A DNA stretch of 64,000 bases, taken from the NCBI GenBank assembly GCA_034620365.1, contig JAQGEQ010000071.1, positions 1,674,001 through 1,738,000 on the forward strand. Direction: 5' to 3'. Positions 23,449 to 34,000 of the stretch are shown in pieces; position 1 is the stretch's first letter, and each line of letters opens with the position of its first letter. A program made the position numbers and the translations under genes. This DNA is from Pegea sp. RAD2-039. Taxonomy: Eukaryota; Chordata; Thaliacea; Salpida; Salpidae. The notes under the pieces are model-generated. The model saw nothing but the letters and a program-made list of their open reading frames with translations, searched no databases and had not been told where the DNA came from.

Positions 23449-23682
23449 TTTTAAGATATTAAAACTACAAAAATTAGCAATAAGTGTAGTACACAAATCG
23501 GACACAATTAATTTACGCGGGAGTTATTTCGCCCTTACTGCTTTATAAAAACCATTAATTGTTATAAACTTATTGTTTTGGGGATTTTGTTTTTGAGCCA
23601 TACAAATGATAGATGTTTTCTCTAACATTATCATTTAATTATTAACAATGTTTAAGTAATATCAACAAAAATAATACGCACA
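23449..23682. promoter_or_regulatory. POLD1 upstream region (5' UTR/promoter, not resolved)
   Basis: This is DNA directly upstream of the POLD1 start codon and before SINE copy B. It contains a small GC-richer patch near 23510-23530. No TATA box is evident, as is common for replication genes. I can point to no specific factor site. Confidence 0.3.
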
Positions 23683-23930
23683 GTTGACGTCGCAGGAACT
23701 GATAGAACGATACTGAGTACAATGATAAATTTCCTACGAGGCTCAAACTCCGGCTTTATACTCGGAGTTTTGTGTCTCCTAGAATTGTTGTCACTAACCA
23801 GACTAACGAGGCCCATCTACCTAGATTTTTTACAGACCTTTCTTTAACGCAAATATGTGTCCACCTGGGCTCAAGCACGGGACCTTCCGTATGATAAGCG
23901 CGCGTGTTATCTTCTACACTACGGAGACGG
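23683..23930 (-). mobile_element. tRNA-derived SINE (copy B)
   Basis: Second copy of the SINE found in the POLD1 intron. Read on the minus strand it starts at about 23928 with a tRNA-like head (GTCTCCGTAGTGTAG at the A-box side, CGTGCTTGAGCCCAG at the B-box side). It then follows copy A through CACATATTTGCG and the GACACAAAA-containing body to about 23683. The two copies differ at many positions by eye, including small indels, so neither is recent. The head looks most like a Gly/Asp/Glu-type tRNA, but decay prevents a firm parent assignment. It lies a few hundred bases upstream of the POLD1 start, in the same orientation. Confidence 0.75.
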
Positions 23931-23999
23931 AGAATTAATATACTAATTCATTTAATGATATAAGTAAGTTAGTCAATCTAGTTTGCCAAATGTGCGGTA

Positions 24000-24790
24000 A
24001 AATCAACATTTAAATTAATCTTTAAACTTATTAGAAAAACTAGCAGATCTGAGATGCTTAGTGGTGCTAGAGTGTCTGTAATGTCATTGATATAAATATT
24101 GAAAATTAAAGGGTCAATAATGCTACCTTAGTGTTATCAATTATAACTTCTTGTTGTCTATCTTTAAGAAATTGCTCAATCCACGCGATAAGAGTGGGGT
24201 TAATCTTCAGCCGTCTGTGAGGTTCTACTAATATGGGATATAAAACTGATTTAAAGACTTTATAAATGACTGTATAGATGATGTTGGCTGTTAAATCATT
24301 TGCTTAGAAATATAGCCACAGGTGGAGACAGAATAACAGTGGATCTTTGAGAAAGGAATCAAAACTGGTAATCAGAGAGCAAATTGTTATTGAGAAGTCA
24401 GAATTTTTTGTGAGATGTTCAATTCAAAGACTCGGTAGAAGCTACTAGTGAGAGAAATTGGTCAATAGTTTAGTGATTTATTTCTGTTTGCTTTTTTATA
24501 AACTTGAATGATGACAGAGCTCATCCATCGTGAAAGTGCACACCTGGAGAATAATGAGGAATTAAAGACATTTGATAGAATAGATTTATAAATAAAGTGG
24601 GAAAGAATTTGTTTAGGTGTAGGAGTAAATAAGTCACCCATAGGGTTAGCTTTCTTCTCCTTAACAAGAATGTTTCTACAGTTTACGTTTATTAAGACCT
24701 TCTGAAAGTATGAATTTACGTGATTAACCATTGTTACAAACTTTACTTTCCTTACAGTTGTGTCACTTATAAACTTCAATTTCATATTCC
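24000..24790 (-). mobile_element. CR1/L2-like LINE fragment (reverse transcriptase palm)
   Basis: Minus-strand translation from about 24700 shows KSILSNVFNSSLFSRCALSR, then WMSSVIIQVYKKANRNKSLNY, then PISLTSSFYRVFE. This corresponds to the 'IFN.SL..G..P..WK.A.V.PI.KKG.R....NYRPISLTS..YK..E' start of CR1/L2-type reverse transcriptases. Lower down, IAWIEQFLKDRQQEVIIDN matches the 'L..WI..FL.DR.Q.V..N' block and SIIDPLIFNIYINDITD matches 'GS.LGP.LF.IYINDL'. Several frame changes and stops separate these blocks, so the copy is dead. It abuts SINE copy B. It covers RT segments upstream of those in the 4.5-5.1 kb fragment, and the two could derive from one family. Confidence 0.8.
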
Positions 24791-26580
24791 ATACACTTAA
24801 GCTTGTAGTTTGCTTTGTATGAATTTTCTACTTGAATTTTTTTATAAGATTTTCATTCTAACTTCATTCCAACTATATTGAAACTTTTAGAAATCGATAA
24901 ATAAAAAAAGTGTAGATAAGTAGGAAATATATGTCCTAACTAACTACATAAAATTTATTTGATTTATAAGTAAGATTACGAGCTTCATATTTCAGTTCAT
25001 AAATTTAGCACAATATATTGTACATAAGAAGACGAAAGTTTGAAAGAAGCTTATGAGCTTTATTTAATGAACCATAAATGCTTTTCTCTCCCAAAAATTT
25101 ATATAAAACTTAAATTATTATTCTAAAAATATTATCTAATGATGACTTTGTATGTTACTGTATCCCAATCTTTTTACACTGTTCTTTAAACATCAAATTA
25201 TCAGACCATGTGGTTATAATGAGCTAAGTCTACTATGAACATACGTTCTGGAAAACTCAATACTAAATTTACAACAAGCTTTTACTTCCTTATTAAAACA
25301 ACCAAAATGATCCTCGTGCAAAGTAGTATAGTTGAAATTTTGCTTAATTGATGACTTGTGAGGCTAAACTTAAGTATGCTGCTTAAAATGTAACTTTTGA
25401 TATTCATATTTGAACTTCAGCAGAAGATTTGAGGTTATCAGAGTAATTACAACTGTTCAACCATTACAACTAAGATTTTTCAATTGCTTTAATATTACAT
25501 ATGCGAGCTGTCATAGACTTTATTAATTTAAAATAATCTTATCACATTAACAGCTCTGAACATTCGTCCAACTTTTTTATTTTTTTAAATTCCAAGATAC
25601 AAGAAAGATAGTTTTTTCTATTGTGCTCTGATTGAAGCAAAAAAAAATTATTTAAAGCTATTTTCATCACCAGCAAAATCTATATTTACAACAAATCATT
25701 AATCAGTTTATATTTGGTTTCACAGGCCTAGGAATGTTTGCAGGACAAGGTGCTTAGTTGACCTAACTGACTTTTCATTTAAATTGTATACCTTGAGCGT
25801 TTTTTACTGGTATCTCTTAATGTATAAAATCAAAAGTCTTTGATAGTAATATCTATTTCAAAAGAAAATGTTGATTGTTTCTATTTTGTTTTAGATTCTT
25901 TAAAGCTATTTTTTCTGCACTGAAGACTTATATGACTTTAGTTATTTATGATATAATTTTCAACTTTTTCAGCTATTTTAGTTTCACTACTTGGATAAGA
26001 AGATATAAAACTATTTCAGCCGCTTTTATAACTTTATGTTTCTGCATTCATAAATCTTCTTTCATACGTCTTTAGAGGCCCGTTATTCAAAATAAACCTA
26101 CTTAACAATTTTAATACCACCCAGTGAACTAACAGATTTTTCAATAAAGTAACCTTGATTTGGGATCTTCTTCACTACATCAAATCTATCACCTCTGTTA
26201 AGATTTTGTTAAAAAGTATGATTTATTTAATTTCTCTTAACAAGCAAAATATAAAGCTGTCAGTCTCTTCACCTCTTCATTTATTTTGTAATTTTAATTT
26301 ATAGCTTATATTTCACATGCCTCTACAGTGTTCCTTTTTTCAACATTAATTATACTAAATTTAGTATCTTAACTTCTTCATTATCTCTCATCTTGCATTG
26401 TTATTTGTTTGCTATAAGCGCTGTATAGTTTGTGATCTGTAACCATGCATTTAATAAAACAAATAAACAAAACTCCTTGTGAAAATTGTGATTCCGTGTA
26501 CATATCAATACGTACGGAGTCTGATCTACCTCTTAAATATTGACGAATAAACTGTATCATTTTTCTACTTTATAAATTTC
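24791..26580. other. AT-rich intergenic region
   Basis: I find no exon with homology or sustained codon structure. The frame at 25875-26075 (+) is hydrophobic but has no recognisable domain, start context or splice partner, and I treat it as chance. Confidence 0.5.
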
Positions 26581-26584
26581 TAAA

Positions 26585-26647
26585 TTTTTATGACGTAATA
26601 TACTAATATTTACTTGATGTACCGCGGGGAGTCCCCGGTTTGTCAAG
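26585..26647 (+). promoter_or_regulatory. Candidate TBCD promoter / 5' UTR exon
   Basis: In otherwise AT-rich DNA a compact GC-rich spot contains an exact 13-bp palindrome, CGGGGAGTCCCCG (26625-26637), whose core GGGGAGTCCCC looks like a symmetric Rel/NF-kappaB-type site. A CRE-like TGACGTAA lies at 26591-26598. The spot runs into a textbook donor, CAAG|GTAAGC at 26647/26648, and the first good acceptor before the TBCD start is TTATTTAG at 27341, nine nucleotides upstream of the ATG. A non-coding first exon ending at 26647 and a 694-nt 5' UTR intron would explain this. Transcript evidence is absent, so both the exon and the factor sites are inference. Confidence 0.4.
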
Positions 26648-27349
26648 GTAAGCCAAAATAAGAATTTCTGTTATTATGTTGTTATCTTTATCTAGTCTGC
26701 ACTTTTTGTTTCATTATCTAACAGGTTTAAACATTTATCTATTTCTTATAATTATACAATTTTTATAGTGCTCTAACTTAAACTTTTTCGTAAAATATTT
26801 AGACTTGATTTTATAATACCAGCTTCTAAAATTTGATTAATTGTGGCTTTTTAGTATAGATTTTTAGCTGATTTAAGCTAAATGTTGTTCTATTTGTTTA
26901 GATTTGTTATTTTTATGAATATATTTTTTAAACTTTTTGTATACCCCATCTAATTTTGTTGGTGAGCTTTTATAATAATGAATAATCTCTTTAGTGTTCA
27001 GAAAACCCTCTACCTTCAGGTATATTATATCTTCTTTAAAAAGGCCTTTTTACTTAATAATCTGCAAAATTTTTATTTTTTTTAAGTCTAGTTTATTTAT
27101 TTAAAAAGTTATTATATTTTTTTATAATTTAATTGATGAACTTTTGCAATTTATTTTCTTATATATAATTGATATTTTGAGAATATCGATTATACAAGCT
27201 TCATGTTAGTGATTTATGAAATATAAATCTTTAAATATTTTGTAATCAAAAATATTTAAATCCTATATATAAATATATAAACTAAAAACTAAATTTTTTT
27301 ATATCTGTTTAGAGATTGACAATTTTGATATACTTATTTAGAAAACTTG

Positions 27350-30300
27350 ATGAATATGATGGATGTTGATAATCATGAAAGTGATGATAAGGATTTAGAA
27401 GAGGGATTAAAAGAAGGATGTATTTTGACTGAATTTAGTGAAGTAGAAAAAGTGAATGAAATAATTGAAGAAATTCCTTCGTGTGTTGGAGATCTTATTT
27501 ATAAAGAAAGATGTGATGAAGTTCTTACAAAAATAGTTGATGAATATTTAGAACAAGCTCATCTTATTGATCCTCATTTAGATCAATTGCTAAAAAAACT
27601 TTTAGAAGTTGTTCTTAAGGAAAATGTAAACAAAGAAGAAATGGATATTGCATTTAGGTATCTTTATCTATTTGCTAAGTTACGAGGTTATAAGAATTTA
27701 ACTAGAAAGTTTCCACATGAAGTTAAAGATATTGAACCTATTCTTAGTTTATTATCTAAACAAACTAAGGAGGACCCTTGGGAGACTTCTTACATGCTCT
27801 TGTTGTGGTTATCAATGATATGTCTTATTCCATTTGACATGAAGAGGTTTGATGATCCAAATAAAACTAAAGAAGAAAAGATCGAACCTATATCTGTTCG
27901 TATAATTGACTTTGGTAAAATGTATTTACTAATGCCAGTTGAAAGAACACAAGAAGCAGCTTCAGTTATGTTAGCCAAGTTTCTCACACGTCCAGATATT
28001 AGTCCTATTCACTTAAAACCATTTGTTGATTGGTGTATTGAAGCTATGCAAAGCTCACAATCATTAGTTGGTGTGAAACAAGCAAAAGGTTGTCTACGTA
28101 GTATTGCACTTATTTTTAAGTTTGGAAAAAGAGAAGAGTTGTATCCTATGTGCTCTCATGTTCTTCAGTCAATTCTTAAGTTATCTTTTCTTGAAACAGA
28201 AATCACAGTCTTAAGAACTCTTGCAGTTAAATGCATCCAACGTATTGGTATGGCTTTGCTCAAGCCTCGCGTTGCGTCATGGAGATATCAAAGAGGCAAT
28301 CGCTTCTTAGATTCTTCTTTAACAGGAGAAAAAGCTGTTTCATCAACTGCAGTGAATGATGTAGGTGATGAAGATGATGATATAGAGGTTCCGGATGATA
28401 TTGAAATTGTTGTAGAAGCTTTATTAATTGGGTTAAAAGATAAAGATACTGTTGTAAGATGGTCATCAGCTAAAGGAATTGGTCGGATTACTAACAGACT
28501 TCCTAAAGATTTTGCTGATGATGTATTAGAATCAATTTTGAATAGCTTTACATTAGCAGAAGAAAGTGGTGCATGGCATGGGGGTTGTCTTTCGCTCGCT
28601 GAGTTAGGTCGCCGTGGTTTGTTACTACCAGAACGTTTACATCAAGTAGTTCCTGTATTGGTGAAGTCATTAAATTATGATGAAAGACGTGGTGCTTCAA
28701 GTGTTGGTTCTAATGTTAGAGATGCTGCTTGCTATTTAGCTTGGGCTTTTGCAAGAGCATATGAACCAACAACCTTGCTCAGACATATCCCTCAAATTGC
28801 TCGTTCTTTGCTCATCACAGCAATATTTGATCGAGAAGTTAATTGTAGAAGAGCTGCTTCTGCTGCATTTCAGGAAAATGTTGGACGTCAAGGATCGTTT
28901 CCTCACGGAATTGATATTGTTACACTTGTAGACTATTTTTCAGTAGGAAATCGATCTAATTCTTACACCCAAATAACTCCTAAGATTGCTGCTTTTGGCG
29001 ACTATACAAATTCGTTCATCGATCATCTTGTTGATGTGCGTTTGCTTCATTGGGATGAAGATCTTCGTTGGTTAGCTGCCAAGACTATGAACAAATTGAC
29101 GAGATTTAGACCTTCGTATGTAGCAGATCGGGTTCTTGATAAAATAGTTCCGCTTTGCACTAGTTTTGATCAAATTTCTAGACATGGAAGTATTATAATG
29201 GTAGCAGAGATTTTTCACGCACTGAATGAATTTGAGATTAACAGTGGGCAAGTTGGGATACTTTCTAGAAACTCGAAATTACGTGAAATATTTCGTATAG
29301 TCAAAATCCTCAAGGATGCCTCGTTGTTTAGTGGACTTAGTGGTGAAAAAATGCGAAGTGCTTGCTGTCATTTAATCACAAGAATATCACAATGCTCAAA
29401 AGAAATTACGATTCCTCGTACAGCTAACGAATCTTGGGCTGAATTATTACATGATACTTTATCAAATCTACACCGCTTCACATATGCTAACGAAATATGC
29501 AACTTAGCTATCTCTGCTCTATCTACGATGAACCAAATTAGTCTAACAGCAACACCTTTTTCAAGTTTCACAACATCTGATGCACAATTGACAGAAGGTG
29601 AAGGACATGTTGATGATGCTGTTCGACAATATCTTGATTGTTTGAAGAGTGAAACAGAAAGTAAACGCTGCGGATATGCACAAGCAGTAGGTTCACTCCC
29701 AAAACCTGTGCTTGAAGGTCGACTTCTGTTAGTTCTTGAAAGACTCTTTTACGCTTCACGGATCGTTCACAAGTGGGATGCATCATTTGCAGATTCCCGC
29801 AGAGATGCAATCAAAGCATTGAACAGAGTTTGTCAAACTGTAGGAGTTTCAGAAGAAGGAAATCCAGAGTGTGGGTTGTGTTGTCAAAATGTCCCCCAGA
29901 TCTACGATGTGCTTTTCACAGCTATAGAAGATTACACGCGAGATTCTCGCGGTGATGTTGGATCGTATGTCCGTGGAGCAGCAATCATTGCATTACATGA
30001 CATCACTACGCTGCTATCTGAAACGAAACCAGATCTCTTATCTGCTCAGCTTGTTGGTAAGATCATGAAGAAGATGCTGCGTCAAGCTTGCGAAAAGATT
30101 CACAAGACTCGTGAACTTGCAGTCGCCAACTTTGCCTCCTTGCTTCATAACGAATGCTTGACAGATATCCCAGATAGAGATTATCTTCAACGATATTTTC
30201 CTGCCAGCAGTAAAAATTTCAACATGGTCGAACTTTTCAAAAGACTCAGCAAGGTGTTGGACTTGGACCACTATGCTTATGAAACTTTGTTGGGTTTAGT

Positions 30301-30925
30301 GGTCTCTGTTGGTGATTTAACTCAGTCTTTGGCAGAAGCGAGTAGTAAGGCATTGTTGAACTATTTAAGAAATATTAGTTGCAATGTTAGTAAAGTAGCA
30401 ACCGTTCAACAAAATCTCGTAGCTATTTTGAAAGCTTTTCCCAAAAACAACAGAATTTATGTCCCTGTGTTTAAAACTCTTAATAAAATACTCGTCAAAA
30501 GTTGTTTCGAACCTTTGAATTCAGATGAATATGTTGAAATGCATCTAGAACTTCTGGAACAAATTAAAAGTGAAATATTTAGAACAACAAGTGCGCAGAA
30601 AGTGATCTTAAGTGTGCCTATCTTCTGTAACTTCCTCTTCATCACCAACCAACAAGTTAGGACAAAGGTTCTTCATCGGATAATGATTTTTCTGTGTCAT
30701 CGGTTTCCGATTGTTCGAAAGACAACAGCTACCCAACTCTACGAGCAGCTCAATATCTTTGCTGACCTAATAACCGATCCTGATCAGTTTGAAGCCACTT
30801 GTATGCATTTACTTGAAATAGAATGGGATCAAGAACCGATAGAAAATCTTAGACCAATCAGAGATCAGATGTGCCTGTATTTTAATGTTCCTATTCCTCA
30901 ATTGAAAAGCAAATCTGCTACATAA
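27350..30925 (+). CDS. TBCD: Tubulin-specific chaperone D (tubulin folding cofactor D)
   Basis: Cofactor D captures beta-tubulin after the CCT chaperonin and, with cofactors C and E, assembles or disassembles the alpha/beta-tubulin heterodimer in the cytosol; it also interacts with Arl2. The coding region is one exon of 1191 codons (human 1192). The start is the ATG at 27350, giving MNMMDVDNHE; a TTG just upstream is in frame but not a eukaryotic start. Near-identical stretches to the vertebrate protein include PHEV.D.EP, YMLLLWLS..CLIPFD, VAAWRYQRG-like (ASWRYQRGN), VGLKDKDTVVRWS-like (LIGLKDKDTVVRWSSAKGIG), AWHGGCLSLAELGRRGLLLP, NVRDAACYLAWAFARAYEP and INCRRAASAAFQENVGRQG-like. An acidic loop (DEDDDIEVPDD, about 340) precedes the HEAT-repeat core; DYTRDSRGDVGSYVR and the C-terminal CHRFPIVRKTTA block mark the TBCD C-terminal domain. 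Lack of coding introns is notable. Confidence 0.97.
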   Translation: MNMMDVDNHESDDKDLEEGLKEGCILTEFSEVEKVNEIIEEIPSCVGDLIYKERCDEVLTKIVDEYLEQAHLIDPHLDQLLKKLLEVVLKENVNKEEMDIAFRYLYLFAKLRGYKNLTRKFPHEVKDIEPILSLLSKQTKEDPWETSYMLLLWLSMICLIPFDMKRFDDPNKTKEEKIEPISVRIIDFGKMYLLMPVERTQEAASVMLAKFLTRPDISPIHLKPFVDWCIEAMQSSQSLVGVKQAKGCLRSIALIFKFGKREELYPMCSHVLQSILKLSFLETEITVLRTLAVKCIQRIGMALLKPRVASWRYQRGNRFLDSSLTGEKAVSSTAVNDVGDEDDDIEVPDDIEIVVEALLIGLKDKDTVVRWSSAKGIGRITNRLPKDFADDVLESILNSFTLAEESGAWHGGCLSLAELGRRGLLLPERLHQVVPVLVKSLNYDERRGASSVGSNVRDAACYLAWAFARAYEPTTLLRHIPQIARSLLITAIFDREVNCRRAASAAFQENVGRQGSFPHGIDIVTLVDYFSVGNRSNSYTQITPKIAAFGDYTNSFIDHLVDVRLLHWDEDLRWLAAKTMNKLTRFRPSYVADRVLDKIVPLCTSFDQISRHGSIIMVAEIFHALNEFEINSGQVGILSRNSKLREIFRIVKILKDASLFSGLSGEKMRSACCHLITRISQCSKEITIPRTANESWAELLHDTLSNLHRFTYANEICNLAISALSTMNQISLTATPFSSFTTSDAQLTEGEGHVDDAVRQYLDCLKSETESKRCGYAQAVGSLPKPVLEGRLLLVLERLFYASRIVHKWDASFADSRRDAIKALNRVCQTVGVSEEGNPECGLCCQNVPQIYDVLFTAIEDYTRDSRGDVGSYVRGAAIIALHDITTLLSETKPDLLSAQLVGKIMKKMLRQACEKIHKTRELAVANFASLLHNECLTDIPDRDYLQRYFPASSKNFNMVELFKRLSKVLDLDHYAYETLLGLVVSVGDLTQSLAEASSKALLNYLRNISCNVSKVATVQQNLVAILKAFPKNNRIYVPVFKTLNKILVKSCFEPLNSDEYVEMHLELLEQIKSEIFRTTSAQKVILSVPIFCNFLFITNQQVRTKVLHRIMIFLCHRFPIVRKTTATQLYEQLNIFADLITDPDQFEATCMHLLEIEWDQEPIENLRPIRDQMCLYFNVPIPQLKSKSAT

Positions 30926-31065
30926 AATTGACTGGAGTTTAGGGTAGTATCTAGCTGTAGATGGCAATTATTTCATTTTAAGTTGTTTACTTTTTAATTT
31001 CTTTAATTCTTTACTGTTTTTGTCTATTTGTTCTCTAAATATTTCTTTGATATGAGATGTCGTTA

Positions 31066-31071
31066 AATAAA
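31066..31071 (+). terminator. Polyadenylation signal for TBCD
   Basis: AATAAA about 140 nt downstream of the TBCD stop codon, with a further GAATAAAAG shortly after. Position and sequence fit a cleavage/polyadenylation signal; use is not shown. Confidence 0.5.
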
Positions 31072-34000
31072 AAGTAGAATAAAAGATGTTAGCAATCAAT
31101 TCTGTAATTTGATGAACATTGATGCAATTCAGAAAATATTGTAATATATGATTGCTAAACTTTTGTAAACTAACTACTACTTCTAGTTTTAAACGATAAA
31201 ATTATGTTAGCAATATTTTACTGTATTAGCATTGTAAAGAAATAGTTATCAAACTTGTAGTAAAAATGCTCAAAAAAATAATTTCAGGATCAGTAGAAAA
31301 TCTCTAAACATAAATATTGTTTCTAACTTTTCAAGAGAAGAAAAATGATTTTATACAAAGTTGTTTCTGATTAAGTTTGATCAGCTGATCAAGTCAAGTT
31401 ACTTTTGAATTATAACGAACTAAACTTGAGTTCTACTGCTGCAAATGAGATCTTTGCGACGCAAACTGATGATGATATTTACTGATTAGAAAATAAAATT
31501 AGAGAATGCAAACTGATTCAGCTTGAAAACACCAACTTTGCTTGTAATATATATATGATAGTGATTACTAGATATTTTTATCAAGGTTATAAACAGCTCA
31601 ATTTCTGATTTCAGGCTACAACTTATCAATAAAGTGTTTGATTTATGAGTTTAAATGATTGCTACAACTTTGAAATCTCAAACGTAATGAGAAATCTGAT
31701 AATCTTGCTGATTACTATATACCTATATGCTACTTATAAAGCAAATAGAAGCTTCAAAATTTAATGAAACTTATCACAATTAATAAAACAATTGAATTGA
31801 ATTTTTGTTACTATATAAAACCAGAAGGTTACAAAGCTTGATTTGATTACTTCTTACGAAACTCCAGCTAGTATTATTGCAGACAATTCATTAATACAAA
31901 TGTTCTCAGATGTTTTTTATTGAAGAGCTTGAGTCAAAACAACTTGATTTTCCTTTACTTAAGTATCTCAGTCCATAAATAAATTATCGCGTTGTAATCA
32001 AACAACAACCAACAATCAGGGAGTTGTTGAAAGTTTAATCTTGTAAGCATTTGCTGTTCCATCAGTCGAGCACATGAAAGCTACAATTAAATAGGCTCAA
32101 GCTCAATGTATTATCTGATATAAATATTGCTTTGTAACCTCTAAGTTAATTTAAACTTTTACCAATTGCATTAAGCAAATACGTTTTAATTACTTTTATA
32201 TTTAAACAGTTTAATTATTTGCAACTGAGCTATTTCAGATGATATAGAACCATCGTATTTTTATGAATAAGCTCTATTACATTCTAATTACCTTTATAGA
32301 TAAAATAAAAACTAGCTATGGATGTAAGTTATTTTAGTAATAAAATTAAATCACTATTTTTATTACGCTCGCATGGTGGTGTTAAAGAGAACTGATCTAG
32401 ATATCACATACTTTTTATGTAAATTGCTTATACTATTTAAACATTTTTTAATTTCTTTCCATCATAGTTTTTATTGCTGTAATTATATCCATTAACAGCA
32501 ATTAAGTAAGATGCTAAATTCTTAAGAAAGAATTTTACATTATTAATTACTAGATAAGTTTATTTGAACAAAAGTTCAAAATTTGAGAATTTTATTCACT
32601 GAAATTAAATTTTATAATTCATATATGAAACATCAATATATTTTACAGCTACAAACATAAAACATTTATTTATTTTAAAACTTCATACCATCCAAATTAT
32701 TTACAAAACAAATTCATACTGTCAACAACATACCTAGAAGATCATTAAAATTGAATATATTGTTAGAATATCTTAATTAATTATCGATTTGAAATTCATA
32801 TAAATACTAGAAATTAATAACAGATAAGAAGCTATTAACTATAAACAATTGTACCAATGTATTTAATTAATTATAAAATTAAAAAATTATTTTAAAATAT
32901 TATTCTAAAACTAATAAATCTATTTTGTTTCATTTATTTGTTATTCATAGATTGTTGTGGGAACATTAATCCCTGAAAGTAATATAAGATAAAGTATTGT
33001 TTTTGAAAAAATAACTTTTACCTGATTTTGTTTATTTACGTGATTCTTTACAGACTAAACAATAAGGTGGCCTTGTTTTTTAACATCATACAGCATATGA
33101 TCAATAATATATTTCTATAAGCAAACTCATTCATCAAAATGATCACATAAATACAAATACACTTTTGTGCTCTAACTAGAATGATGAGTTTTGATATTCA
33201 ATCAAAAATCCGTTCAATGACAAGATGTCAAAACACCAAATGATCACAAAATGACACATGAAAAATATAGGATGTGATACCACATAAGGATGAAATAATT
33301 GTATCTAGAAAATTATTTAAAGATGATTTAACTTTGTATTTACGTATTATTAGGAAGAATTTAAAAGCCTTGATTAATTATTCTTTGTGTCATGCCAAGA
33401 GAAAAGATCTGATGGAAACCACATAATGACGGTTTTGTGTCTGATAGTATTTTACAAAAAAATCACTCATGGTTAAATTGATTTAATTGTGGGTTCTAAT
33501 TCAAGTTTATTACAACAGTATATGAGCAAATTATTTCAAGAAATAAAACTTTGATCAAATAGTTTTATAATTCTTTTAATTGTTAAAAAGAATAAACAAA
33601 AAGTAGTTGGAAAACAACAGACTTTCTTTGTCAAAAATTAATCATAAAATATAATATAAAAGTCGATTTATCTACAAGTAATGTAAGTTGCTTTTCAAAA
33701 TGTTTAAAGTAAGTTTACGTAGTCCTTTTGTCAATTTCCTAAACACTGTACGGTTTTAAACACAACTTATAGGAACAATCAAACTAAGTAAACACTTGTG
33801 AAAATACTTCATAAAATCACCTCTAGAACTTATTTTAAGATTTCTTGTAACCCTTGTTTTTTAATTAATAGAGAAAAAATTCAGTTAAAAACTAAAAAAC
33901 AGAATAAAACTATTCAAAACCAAATATGATTTAGATTTATTCTGCTTTGAAGTAATAGATAAGAACCACTTTTCTGAGTATTATTCATATGTTTTTAGAA

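Noticed and set aside
23855-23930. tRNA-like sequence with A and B boxes
   Set aside because: The stems no longer pair into a cloverleaf and the same head recurs fused to a shared body in the other copy, so it is a SINE head, not a functional tRNA gene.
24462-24785. 107-codon minus-strand frame considered as a host gene
   Set aside because: Its translation carries reverse transcriptase start motifs that continue out of frame downstream, so it belongs to a dead LINE.
26600-26700. Possible spliced-leader RNA gene (GC-rich hairpin followed by GTAAG)
   Set aside because: There is no convincing Sm site or second and third stem-loops downstream, and only one copy; a 5' UTR exon of TBCD explains the donor better.
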